64,000 nucleotides of DNA from Balanoglossus misakiensis. Its lineage: Eukaryota; Hemichordata. Positions 46,881-60,184 of this stretch are shown here, piece after piece (the first letter of the stretch is position 1; every line of letters starts with the position of its first letter). The DNA is taken from contig CM082592.2 of the NCBI GenBank assembly GCA_040954595.2, positions 7,998,001 to 8,062,000 of the forward strand. Direction: 5' to 3'. Under the pieces are notes generated by a model. That model searched no databases and was not told where the DNA came from. It was given only the letters and a program-made list of their open reading frames with translations. The position numbers were made by a program, and so were the translations under genes.

Positions 46881-48310
46881 ATATGCGGAATGTATTTTGC
46901 CTAACAATCTTCTTCAGTCGTATTAAAATACCTATCAAGTGTTTGCTTTGGTCATGTTAGTTTTTAAACAGTTATTGCTCCCGTTACGCACAAGTTGTAT
47001 TTGAGAAGTGTTATACACACCTAATACGGTGTCGCCATGGTGACGACGGCACTTGAAACACCGCCCAACAAAAAAACAATGTTTCTATTTCACAGTCTTT
47101 TGAAAAGTGTTTGCCACAGTACTCAGTGTATGCTTGTTTGCTCTTTTTTCTGTTAACTATCCGATATATTTGTATTTTCCTTTTGCGGTGCCCACCGAAA
47201 CCAAAAATACGCAGCATTTGCTATGCAGGATTTTTTTCGCAGCCAGTGTGTAGGCATTTGAAATTCCATCACATTTCATCACCGCGTGTATCCACGTATC
47301 AATATTCGCCAATACAGCAATATTACACACACACGCGTGTTTGTCTAAAATGTTATATCATAACTAGATCAGTCATTCTATCCTATTTGAAACAGAGCCT
47401 AGCGCCTGCTCGTCACGAGACTATCATCTGACTGTCACAGAAAACAGACGTCGAAAAGAGTGTACCAGCAAGTACGAAAAAATGGCATAGGCGGAGGCCG
47501 ACCTTTGTCACAGCGACTGCTATATTTAGTGTTTACAGTTTCAATATTTAAATTCCGCTCAAATTTATCACTTCATATGCTTATATGATTGTGCGCAAAT
47601 ACGGCAATATTTGCAGGATCGTATATTGGAAAACGTCGCCAATCGGGGCCATCATTTTGCAATCTGGACGGTCTTTCACAGTTTACGGCCAACAATGCCG
47701 GATTTCGCGCGCTTTGCAGACGTCGAATTGGTCTGGCGCGCTCTTAGCATGTGGTGTGCAGAGTTTTAATACAATTATGAATGTAATATCTGGGTTTTAG
47801 GAGTTGGCAAACTGGGCATAAATTTCACTCTAATCTAAATCGCGCCGCACGTGTTTTGCTTTACGCGTTTTCTCGTAAAGTTTACGCTGCTCAGTTTAGG
47901 GGTGACATCATAATGCTTCTTATCGAGCAAACACGAAGCTTCAACTCACAACTCCATATTTCACTCGATTCTAAATGTGCCACTTTTTAGCGCCGAATAT
48001 TTTCAACTCTTTCTAAAGCCGCTTTCTAAATTATTTTCCTTGAACACCAGATGTATATTAGATTGTATACTACTACAAATAACTTTAGACTTAAATTTAG
48101 TGTTCGGCAGCCATTTATTAACAGAAAACGCGCCAACGCCATGTTTAGAATGTACCAGACCCGATGAAGACGCCTAGACTTACTGCCTGGCGGACGCGCT
48201 AAAAATGGCGCCTACAGTGGATAATTCAGCTCAGAAAGAGACTTTAAAAACAAGTACACAATCCACACTCTTGCCGTGGGCGGAAGCAAAGTCTAGAACA
48301 ATTCGATACC

Positions 48311-48340
48311 AAAACAAACAAACAAACAAACAAACAAACA
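48311..48340. repeat. (AAAC)n microsatellite
   Basis: About seven perfect AAAC units, followed by a degenerate GAGCAAACAA. Confidence 0.95.
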
Positions 48341-49503
48341 GAGCAAACAACAGCAAGACCGTGACTAAAAACACGCCTTGAGCAAAACCCATATGTTCAA
48401 GAAAACGTCTAGGGACCGAAATATTCTTTTTTAGTGACCGCCATCTTTAAAGATATGCCGATCACGCCTCGCAGTCCCCAGTCAATCGATATTCCATGAG
48501 CAAAAGATCTACACTGACTGCAAGTCAAATTAGTTACAGGTTATAATCTGCCTGATAAAAATTTCCTTGTTGCATATATTATTAAAGAATGCTTTTACAA
48601 TCAGCGGATGTTTCATTTGTGCGACGTAAAACGGAGAGACGAAAGAGAAAATATTACCTGTGAATGATTCGGAAGGGTTATTGAAATTCATGGCTATGTC
48701 TCCAAAGCTTTCATTTGATAAAACTACTTCGTGCGGTGTGTCTTACTGGAGGTTTCGAGCAATTCAGGCGGTGCTTGAACTTATAGTATTCTTGGATATA
48801 AGTCAAAATACATGTAAATAACTATTCTGTTATATGATGACGTCCATTTGATAAAAAGTCTGTTAAGAAAGCGTGGTTATGATAGAAGCAAACGCGCTAC
48901 TAAGTAATTAATGGTGTTTGTATCTGAAAGCTCTTGCATATTTAAAAGCGTCCATTTTCTTGATGTAATTAGTCATAATATAAGATAAAGAAGGCAGCTA
49001 TGAAACATTAAAGTCTTTAAGAGAAAGATAAAACAGAAACGTGGTGTGTGTTCTAAGGAAATCATGAACGACGAGAAGGATATTCGACAAAATGTGTCGG
49101 AATATGTTGAAAAGGGAATTTGATAGATGGATAAATTTTGTCAGAGTCGAGAATTACGAGATGCTGATCTTCAAAAAAAGTACACATGTAGCCCACAGGA
49201 GAACACGAGTCTGTTATGTATTCAAGTGACTCTAGCTTTTCTATAGGCCCGGCGGGAAAACCATCGGCTCAGAAGTTACAACGAAAAAGTGGTAATTTAG
49301 TCTTATCGCCCACAGTATGCATCGAGATGGGTCATTGAAATTGTGAGCGTTCTTCAAAGATGCATAACTCACAGTCAAACGGAGAGGTGATGTGAACATT
49401 TAGTGTTTCTGGCGTTGGACGGCACCCGGCCATCACGTGATCTGGAACACGACAAGCTATGTCAAGATTCTGCCGACAGGTGATTGAATAGTTTCCAGTG
49501 AAG

Positions 49504-49714
49504 ATGCATATGCATTATGCATGAGCACCTGTCACGGTTGATGCGTACATGTGACATTGACGCAAAGCTTATATAACTAATACTACAGTGTATGTTTTGC
49601 TTGATATCGTAAATCAATCATCTGCTCTTGGAGAAATTTTAGAATCAAGAATTGTCCAGATTTTGAGGCTTGTAGGAAGAAGAATTTGGCAGACATGACA
49701 CTCATCATGTAAGT
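49504..49714 (+). promoter_or_regulatory. Candidate TATA promoter with POU MORE palindrome and possible first exon
   Basis: ATGCATATGCAT (49504-49515) is exactly the POU-factor MORE palindrome, followed by ATTATGCAT. A TATA-like TTATATAA lies at 49569-49576. About 120 bases on, an ATG at 49695 is followed after 14 bases by a consensus donor GTAAGT (49709-49714). The arrangement resembles a gene start with a very short first coding exon, but no downstream exon was recognised. Confidence 0.3.
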
Positions 49715-52095
49715 TTGAAGCTTGTGTTATTGACATTGAGTTTAATCAACTAAATAAGTTTTATATTGCCTGTGTCATACTTCATTTTCTTTCTCCGTGA
49801 TCGCATAAACGAGTTTTACTTTTCAATTTAAAATCCGCTCCCCAGACCCGTTCTCCAGTGACTTGTTCGCATCAAACGTCAAGTAAATAGAGAGATTGGG
49901 AGAGGGGGGGGGGCAGAGGGAGACAGAGTGCATATACCAACGTGAACATATTGATTATATCATAGACAGTAGAGGGGGTGAGGGAGTGACCCACTGTTTC
50001 TCGGACACCTTGTCAATAGCAATCCAGCATTTGCCACGCAATCCAATCAATTTTACGGCCCCGCTGACGATGAAACCGTTACAGCTCTGGTATAAGCGCT
50101 TGTTAACTATTCGAATATAATAGCTTTTTATTGGTAAAAACATAAATGTGCATTAACGTATTAGAGCGGCCTTCGCGCCTAGCAAAAAAACCCGTACTTT
50201 TCCATTTCTGTTTTCTAGCTTACTCCTGTTAGGAGAAGAATAGTATGATCAAAAAGGATTATTATAATCATAATCATAAAATTGATCTTGATAAAGTTTC
50301 TTTATTCGACAGTTTTTTTTATTTGCGCTTGTTGACCTTAGTCATCTATTGCCGCCCATCGACTGTAGAGAAGGTTTTGGGAAACGATGCATGCCGAAGT
50401 ACTTTATTCGTATTTAATGGTCTTATGACACTCGGGTACAATTTCAGGATAAGGTAATATCGATTTAGTTTAAGTAAATGATAAAAAAGTTGCATGGCCG
50501 AGTTGAATACAGATCATAATGTATCGTCATGCCTGATTGGCTTGTTGGAGAACAGATAACGATGTTCTACAAACTTATCTCTCTATCTGCATTTATTTTC
50601 CCGCCATAACTCGTCCGATTCGCTCGTTGGTTTTGCCCCAAATTTACGGTGATATGGCGCTCAAATTGGGCACCCGGGTCTAAGGCGAATGCCCTTCTTG
50701 TCGTCGGCGCCGAATAGCCCGTTTTGTCTGTTTCATGTAGCAGTTTACAAATCGCGACGGCGGGAAATGACTGTCGTTTGACACATTTGGTCGTGTATGT
50801 CAACAATGGTCACTATGCAAAACGCGCAACTGGGGACACCCTGACATTCGAAGAGTACCGTACTGTGTTCGCAGAATCGAGCAACCCCAATGAAAGTAAA
50901 CAATTCTCCCCGTATCGACACATAAAAAATCACGTGATGCACAAATCTGAGGATGGTGGAAATCCAATATTTGATATCGTGTTAAATAGAAAAAATTAAT
51001 GTGGTCATAAAAATGGCGAAATTACCCCATGTCGCACGAAACTGTTATCTTTGGAACAGCTTGCATGAAGCTCTATATTGTGGCATGCGGGTTCTTGTTT
51101 ACCTCATAGCGTTCGGTTTTTGTCAAAAACCAAACAAAAGAGAAGCCTGATATTTTCTTTTTCGGTGGTTGCACACCATTGTTTTGCGGATATTGTGGAA
51201 ATCAAAGTAGGGCAAGTCCTGGAGTGAAATGAACACTGTTGTTCAACTCAAAAGGTGAAATTGACACTCCCAATTAGCAAGCTGTGAAAATCCACGTCTA
51301 TTTTTCACTCATTTAAGAGCGTTTCCCGTTGGCGCAATTTGACAACACCATGACGATAAATCCGCGCCCATCGCCTTTGTGTCGACTTTATTTTAGAAAA
51401 CTGCCGAATTAGCAAGTTTAAACTTCATTAATAACCACATGATTATCTGTGATGAAGTATTGTTTTCCAGTAGGCGTCATGAATGTTTGTCTAATTAGTC
51501 GCATTTATCTGTTACTCGTGTAGATTTTTTTTTCGCCTAATGAAGCAGGGTGCGGAAAATAACAGCTGGGCTTCTGAGGGCCGCTGCCATGCAGAAACGG
51601 ACGCGACGCATCTCAGACAAAAACAAGGGAGGTGACGAGTGGACGAAAATATCCTGAGCGGTGGCGTATAAAGTGTGAAAATTGGCGCGACAACGACAAC
51701 TGCCAATTTCAAAAAGGAGAAAAATAAGCTCGGCGTCTTGATGATTACGTCAGCATCGGTGAAATTATACTTTAATACATTCGCTCCAATGACTTCTCCC
51801 AAGAGCGCCTGGCTGACACAGACTCATCCGGCCCGAAGGAATAATTTACACCACTAGTGACAGGATAATTCAGGAAATTAATAGAAAAAAGACCTTTCTA
51901 GCATTTCCGCGAAATGTGGGTGTTTCCCAGGCTACGCAACGGAAACGCTGTGTTTTTTTCTTCGTATTTCTGGACAGAATTCACGCAGCTACCCTGTTTA
52001 TCAAAGCATATATTTCGCATCAAATTGATCGTCAATTTCGGAAAATCGGTGCGGTAGAAAGAACCGGTTAAGCGATCGTAAATTTAAGTTTGACA

Positions 52096-52108
52096 CCCCC
52101 CCCCCCCC
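52096..52108. repeat. C13 homopolymer
   Basis: Followed by G and a run of nine A, the same arrangement as at 4615-4629. Confidence 0.95.
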
Positions 52109-55100
52109 GAAAAAAAAATTATTCTCTCCAGAATTTAAAAACGCGGTTTCATTTTTGCACGTAATTGTCTTCCTGGAACAATAATTTAGCGAAAGAAAAG
52201 CAGCAACATGTTTTTAATTACGTGCCGCCAGCCCGAAACAACCCACTCATATTTCAGGAGATTTTAAATACATGTAGCCTAGTGCTGTTGGTATACAAGT
52301 TACAACTGTGGCCTGGGCACATACATGTGATATTGAAAGCCAGTCGGGCGAATTCAAGCTGACTACAGTTACTTCACAAGTTGCCCGCGTTCTTGTGTAA
52401 ACTGTTTGGCAAGGCGTCGTGACCCCGCAGGTTCTAAAATACATACGGGTAAGTTATCCGCTGATAAACAGCCACAATGACCCATTAAAAGTACATACGT
52501 TTCGCCAAAGCTGTCACGAATAAATTTTCCCTGTGAATTTCCACGGCGACGATTGTAAGGAAGATTTATTACGTTTGTTTTCGGTGTCGTGTGTTATTTG
52601 TTCTTTCACACGTCATCCCCGCCTCGCGTCAACCGTGCGATCAGATGCCCAATCTTTCAGCGGCGCTTCGCGCAGACAACGGGATGTCTCCGAGAGTTCG
52701 TTTTGCTGTCGCGCCAACGCTCTGAAGATTCTGAAACATAATTTTTTCCCCTCCCTGTGTCATGGACGCGGGAGTTGGTGTGAAGTGAGACGAACTCAAT
52801 CCTGATCAGTCATACTTTAGCCGTCGGTCCCATTTTAAGTACACGATATTCATTTCTACTGCACAGTCAACTAAATTAGCTACTCAGCCACTCAATCCGA
52901 AACGTCTCACTGCACATATGAGAAATAACTGCGCGCCTGAACATCAAACGATATCGATAGAAACGCGACAGTTTGACAATCACGTATTGTATGCAAATGG
53001 CGGAGATGATTGGCAGGTGAAGAGTAGCAATATTGATTTGAATAATAGTCAGTCATCACCTCGCCACTATTGATCGGGACCCCCGGGGGCTCCTTGTAGC
53101 ATCGTGCCTTGAAACAGCAAAATTGCTCTATTTCCATCCTATGCCCAATAACAACTAAATTGATTGGCTGAAAAGATGTGCAAATGAATTTTTCCCCAGT
53201 TGACGGTGATTTGATAACGAAGTGTTGAATTACGAGTAATCGCCGCGTAATTCGATTTTGCCAACTCGCACGCAGTGCAAATTTGGGGCGAATACCTAGC
53301 AAAAACTCCGCGACGGGCCTTCGACATACTGTGATTTCCACTTTGATACCAACACTTGAAGACGATGTATCTGCAGGTCAATGACCTCAGCAGTGAGCCC
53401 GTAAAAAGTAACACAGTAAACTGATCTTAAAATCATCAGTCTGCGTCACAAAAATCGATTCTCTTTGGAAAGTGAAAATCTGCTTTGTTTTGAAAAAGTA
53501 TTATATTTTTTTGGTTTTGTTCCGTACATTGAGGCTAATCCTTCAATAACATTCTCTCCGAAGTTCTGTGGAGTTACTTAAAAAAATATTATTCCCTAAA
53601 AAGCGCCGAACGGAAAGGAATGACACAATGAAGTATACACGCGCTTATTATAGTCAGAAACAGGAAAGGGGAGCTCATCTTAATGCGCCTGCGCAGTCCC
53701 ATTACGCCGGCCTATATCATTCGTTTAATAAAGAAATATCAACAAACTTAACCTTCGTGAATGGTAGTTGACACCTGTGTCACTGAAGTACTGTGGAACA
53801 GAGACTTAACTGTTTTACACCCTGAGTCGTGAAATCAAAAGCGCTCGGCTATCTCAGAGCTTTTACGATATCCGTCGCCTCATAAGGCCCTCAACATCGT
53901 AAAATGCCTCGGCTCAATTATATGGCGTATTTACAACTTACCATCAAGCGATATACAGTTATTATTTTTTATGAAAATTCTCACTAAAAGTGTTTTGGGA
54001 AGATATATCACCTTGAAAGGGAAGGGATCGGTTTGTATAAGCGCCTTTCCGTTGCCTTTTCCCTCTGATGTTCCCGACGATCGCGCGGCTGGACTGCTGC
54101 AACCCAGCACGAAGGCGCGAACGCATCCTTTGTGCAGTTTCCGTATGTGGGGGGTTTTGTGGGTTTTACTGAACGCACTCGCGGGAGCGCCATATCTCAC
54201 TGTACAAACAAATCAGAAATATAAGCGCAATTTCGCAACATTTGAAGTTAAATTTATGAGGTGATGTGAACGGGGGCACTGCGAAAGCCCGCTGACAGAA
54301 AGTTCAATCGGTATCGTGAAGAAAAAGACACACAGGTTTTAGAGGCACGCCCAAACTTTTGTTAAACGATATATAACGAACTGGTAGTTTACAGACGCAT
54401 TCTTTGGCCGTGATCAGTTCATTACACCATTCTTGTTTTTTTCTTCTCCACTCGTTCTTTCCGTCTTTCTTTCTCTTTTTTTGCGGTCAATCCAGTGTTG
54501 CCGTTTCACAACACGTATACAGCCACCCATCGGAATCATTTGATGCTCGTGACGTCACGTCCATGAAGTAAACGGCGGAGCTTTCATTTGTGCCGCCCGG
54601 AGACGTGAAGTGGAGCGCAGCGCCCTTCTGTTTATTTGCTTCGGCGTTTTGATTTTTACCTAAAAACCGCACTATTTGTCCCAATTTGTCGACCTGCTTG
54701 GTGCACATCGCCCATGGCCCCATAAACACGGATCATAAAAATGCACAACAATACACATGCATGACGGTAAAGCTCGCAGTCTGATTCCTTCGTGACGCAT
54801 AACTCTCGTGTCGGAAACTTCAACGATCGGTTTTTATGCATATTTTAAGGAATTGGTTCCCCGAAGTTTCTTATGGGTACACTATTACATTATCTTCACG
54901 GGGGCGTCATCACCTGTTGTCCCCAAGTCTCCTGGCGGAACAACAGGAAGAGAACGGCATGACGTCAGAACGAGGCGTTGCCGCGCGAAATATTTCAAGA
55001 ATCGTACAGCATTGACCGGGCGCGTCAAAAGTTGGACTCATACATTGAATAATTCCCAGTTCCATTGGTTTTTATGTTTTTCCTGTGAGTGAAGATTAAA

Positions 55101-58100
55101 TGAAACAAATACTTGCCAATACAAAAGCTTAGTCATGACTTCCAATGAAATCTTTGGTAGGGACGGCCGTCGCACTTTTAATTTATTTTATGGACATTTT
55201 CCCTGGCTTTGGCGTACAAGCCCCCCGGGCGCAATTCCCTGTAGTTCCGAATGCGACATTTTATGGCCAGCCGGTGGCTGTTTCGCGGATAGCAGCGAAA
55301 AAAGGCGATAATTCCTTTCGAGCGGCCCGTATTATCGGAAATCGCCGACGCAGGCTCTGCCCGCTTGTTCGCGCGGCCAATCACTCGTGGTGGCACGCGT
55401 GCTTGTCACGACGGAGTTCATTATAAAACAAAGCTTGCAGTATTAAGGATATTACAAATCCGAGTTTATTGGTCCCCGGGAGTCGTAATTCCTTGGCGGG
55501 ATTAATTCTGCGTGATTCTGAAACTGCATCACGGAGTTTGATGTCCTTGCGAGAAGGAAGTCTACAACAGCGTGTGAAAGACGATATCATCAGAGCCGCG
55601 CAGAAAGACAAAGGGCCTGAGTGGATTTTTACTGGTTATAATTCTCCGATTACTTTAATTTTTAAAACCCAGGGTGCTAATTCGAAATATGGGATGCGTA
55701 TTTGCTTTACCGACCCTTTGCTTTAGCCGAGGTCAACCGTCACGTTTATTAGGATAAAAAAATATCCGACTGGCATGGCTGGCAAAGTTACTGCTATTGA
55801 ACACATGACATTTTGGCGGGCTATTACTTTTTCCTCGAACTTAAAGATTTTTTTGTCGCTTAGATGTTTTAATGGCGAGGTGGGGGACACGGGCGTTTGT
55901 TTGTCGGCGGCACTGATGCGGTTGTGCATGCAAGGTGCGACTTTAGCACGTGTGATGTCCTCAGGCTACATCGCTCAAGGTGGCCCCGCTTTGGCGGGAA
56001 GATCTTCACCCCGGTTGGCGCGAGTCACCGGAAGCAGACGACTTCTGAATCATGACACCCGCGTCTGCGTTCTCCATCCAGCAGAAGACACTTCAACGCG
56101 CCAAACCCTCATCAGAGCGCGCGATGACGACCTTTAGCAGTTAGCACTGAGCCAATTTTAAAACCACATGGTCGCAATTTGACAAATTGTGAAATAGCTT
56201 CTCTTCATCTTCGGGCAGCGAATTTGAACTCCCGTAATTGAAAGTTTCGACTTCATCGTGAGTCACTTTATTGGCGTTTCATGGACACAATATAAATTTA
56301 TTCGCCGGTGAATGGAAAATGATTAAATTTCTGAAAGAGAGGGACTTTCTTTTTTATTTTATCTATTACAGCACCTGACACAGCGATATAATTAGGTTTC
56401 TCAAACGTGTCATCGTACCACACACGCAAAACTCGTATCCTCTCCCATCGTGCTCGGCCAAGTCAGCCAGAGAACTCTAAACGCCAAACATCACCGAGAT
56501 TTTTTTTATAGAAATTTAAAGAATTGTCTTCTCTAATCGCATTTGGAACAGACGCGAAAACGTTGGAACACTTTAGGTTGTCTAACAATTCAGCTCAAGA
56601 TTAACGCGAGATTCCCGGGAGCCGATCGATACACGAGTCAAACTGTCAGAGAGGGCGCGCCCGGTCTCCAGACAGTCTTTTGCGATTTCCAACGGGCCAA
56701 TGCTCGGAAATGGAATTTAAATTATTTCATTGCTTTTTTTGGTCTTTGTCTCCACTGTGACGTCACTAAGCCCAAACGTGAGATTTGGTGAATACGCACG
56801 AATCTTGACACCGGTTCGAGTTCAAGTTCATGTCCAACTGGCTTTCCTCCCGATGAGATAGAGAAAAGTTGAAATGGGAAAAGAGAGAGAGTCAGATTGA
56901 GAGAAAGGGGACAGAGAGACTTCATCGTAAGCCAAAAATAAAGCCCATCTTTGAATCGCATTCATTCAGTTCAATATACAGTAGCTTCGGCACATTAAAC
57001 ACGCCATTCCTGTATATAGCCGTAATGAGGCTAGTGTCGCGAACTTTCAAGTCGCTTTTCCCGTCATTCCATAAATATTAAACATAATTAGATAAAATAA
57101 TTATTAAATTTTATGGTGGCGGGGCTGCGGCAGTGCTCAGTTAGACACGGCTTCGTTGTTGATTTTTAAAAGCTGCACTAAATATGCGCCCGCTCACAAT
57201 ATCGCTCGGCGGCCGCTTTCAGGGAGACTCTCTTTAAACCCGCGGGTCCCAGTGACAATTAAAACGGGCGTAAAAACCACAATCTCTGTATTCTTTTCGT
57301 GTTCCTTACTCAGGTCTCGTCAAAGAAAATTTTATGGTCCCGAAAAAAATATAAAATTGTATATGACGTCTTAGTGGGTTCCCAATTTATTTACGCGCAT
57401 GTGCCGACGCGGTGGTTCGCGTAGGCGCTCATATCCTCCATCAACACTCGGTTTAACAGAATATTAAAATTGCTTGTCGCTGACCTGGTGAAATGTTACA
57501 TCCATTTAATGTGCCTGGTGCGGCTAATACGGCCGTAAATTCTACAGGCAAAATAAACAAAGACATTTAAAGCCACAAAATAAAATAACTACTACTTAGG
57601 GCCGAGACACTTCCCCGCTGCTTTGTTGACCCGGGGAATCGATAAAGTGCGATAATATTTTGCCAAGTCAAAACCGTCGATTCGGAGTTTTGTAAAAAAA
57701 ATCAAACGCGGCCGTCACAATAAAAAGGGTTATTGCATGATCTGAAATTGGTTGAGAAAGTCATGTCCACGGAGACCACACGGAATCGTCGCGCGCAATC
57801 TTTGTGCCGGCGAACAAGCCACACGGTAAAGTCATCCCCGCAAAGCTGGCGTTTTATGGCTTTCAACATTTCGGTGATTTAGAGGCCCACACGCTCAGTC
57901 ACGCGTCATGGGAGAGGTCACATGACCTCCGCCGACGTGGTAGCACGTTTGGAGAGAACTCGTACATACCCCGCTTAACAACTTGTTTGGGCCGCCGAGC
58001 TAAACTACAGGCATCGCAAAAATGCGAGGGGTCGCCGCTCTCTCGGTCTCTTTGCTTGATTACATTCCACGGACCCCGCTCATTTATTTCGTCTGTTTGT

Positions 58101-58436
58101 GCGTACCGAACGCCGCGAGTACGCCTGTACTCGGACGCGCAAATCAGGAGGCCGATACACGCCGTTTAGGATGAATGAAGTACTAACAAGCTCATATTAA
58201 TATCTGCACCGACCTTAAAATTGTTCTACCGAGAACGTAATATGGGCCCGGACCTTTAGAATCAAGTGGCTGTAAGTTTTTAATTTAGAAATGCCGGGCC
58301 CGGCGCGCATGCTGCGTAAATCAAAGTATTAAATAGATATAATTGTGTGTGATACGTGATAGATTTTAGACATGCGCATATAGAAAGGCACGTTTTTATC
58401 AATGCAAAATTTGAAAGTACTTCTGCACATTGCAAA

Positions 58437-58447
58437 ATCTATCTATC

Positions 58448-58544
<97 letters not shown>
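58437..58544. repeat. (ATCT)n microsatellite, 108 bp
   Basis: About 27 tetranucleotide units with a single interruption near the left end (ATCTTATC). The near purity suggests recent expansion and length polymorphism. It creates a spurious YLSI-repeat reading frame. Confidence 0.97.
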
Positions 58545-60161
58545 CAACACTTCAAAAATCATTCACATTTTAACTTTTCCGCATATCTGACCAAATTTCT
58601 TTCACCTTGCCTGTTTCCTTTTGGAGTAGGTCTTCACGCTAATTTATAAAGAAATTCTGATGAGATTGTTTGGAGCAAACTCACGCGACTTCAAGAAAAC
58701 GCATGGGACATTCCTGGCCGCGATCACTTCCAATCCGGCCACTTTCACACCGTCGCAATAAAGAAAGGCGACAACCGAACGACAGATTGTGTCAGTGCAT
58801 CCCGCGCGCGCGAAAAAAAAATCCGTGTGAACAAGGTCAGGAGGTCGCTCATAGTCGGCCTCATTGCGACTTGATTAAAGGCAAAGAGCTGGCTGAAACG
58901 GGGCTAATTCTGATTACGAGCGCATCCTGCCTTGTGACCGAGCTTCCACTGCCCCACACTGACAAACCGTGCACATAAAATTTAAGCTTAATACATCAAA
59001 ACAGTTCCGCTTCGATCACAGAGATCATATGTTTGCCGCGGGCAAAGCGAGAGTCACGTAAAATTTGAGAGTTCCGTCGAGATTTGAGCAACATCCACTC
59101 GTAAAAACGTATTTACCATTTCCATGGAGCACAGACTCCGCGCTGGCTCCCCCGACAATTCTATCTAGTCAAATTTGGAAAGTTTTCTTGATTAGCACGA
59201 TCGCAATATCCAAATGAGATTATTCCAGAAATACCCCCTTGCGGAGGTAGCAAATTTCCTTTCGTAGACCAATTTTTTTCTCCTTCAAAATCGTGACAAA
59301 ACTGATTCCAGCGTCTGGCATACAGCTGGAAGACAGATTAATCATCGACCAGAAAATAAAAGCTTTAGAAACACACATCCACACATTAAACGCCAGGGCT
59401 TATGATATATACGCTTTGCACAGCATAAGAAAAACAAAGCAGCCATGCACACTTCCCGTGATGAACAGTTGTGTTCAACTGTCTATGATTTGATCTTCTT
59501 TCTTTTAACCTAGCTGATCGTTTTCCACGGGGCAAGCTATTCTAAGATCCCCGCTAATAGGCATGAATAGTCCTCATTGGTCACATTTCCTGGTACAGAA
59601 CATCACTAAAAGCCCGATACGATGGCAATTTCACGCCTTTTGCCCTGTACACAAGGCGGCTATTGCTCCCCCATTATCTCCATCCCATCGCCATGGTAAC
59701 CCGCGGAGTGGACCTGACGCGTCTGCCGATCACGCTCGCCGATAAGTCTCTCGGTCACTGAGTATATACGGCCGTGTTGATGGACGTTTTAGAGAGAGAG
59801 AGGGGGGGGGGAGTTTGTGAAAAATTAATAGGGATCGAAAATCGCTTTCTGTCAAGTACTGATAAAAGAACAGAAAAGATGTAGCATTGAGAAGATAAAA
59901 TTCACCGCACATCACCTCCTTTGAAAGGTTTCCGGGTTTATCTCCCGAAAACAATGACTGCTGCGATGCCCGATTGTAGATAGAGACTTCGTTTAATCGA
60001 GAGGGTGATATTTGAACCGTTAGCGGCGTTCACCGATAGAGATGATCTTCCCTCCTGCTTTACCTGTCACTTAGAAGGACCCTCTAGGCGTGGCGAAAAG
60101 GGCGTGCGTTACTAAGTGACACGAAGATGAGGGTGCTTTCGGGGATTAAAGAGAAAGGTTA

Positions 60162-60184
60162 CTCTCTCTGTCTCTCTCTCTCCA
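60162..60184. repeat. (CT)n microsatellite
   Basis: A pyrimidine dinucleotide run with one G interruption. Confidence 0.92.

Noticed and set aside
58356-58649. ORFs with YLSI repeats
   Set aside because: Produced by the (ATCT)n microsatellite.
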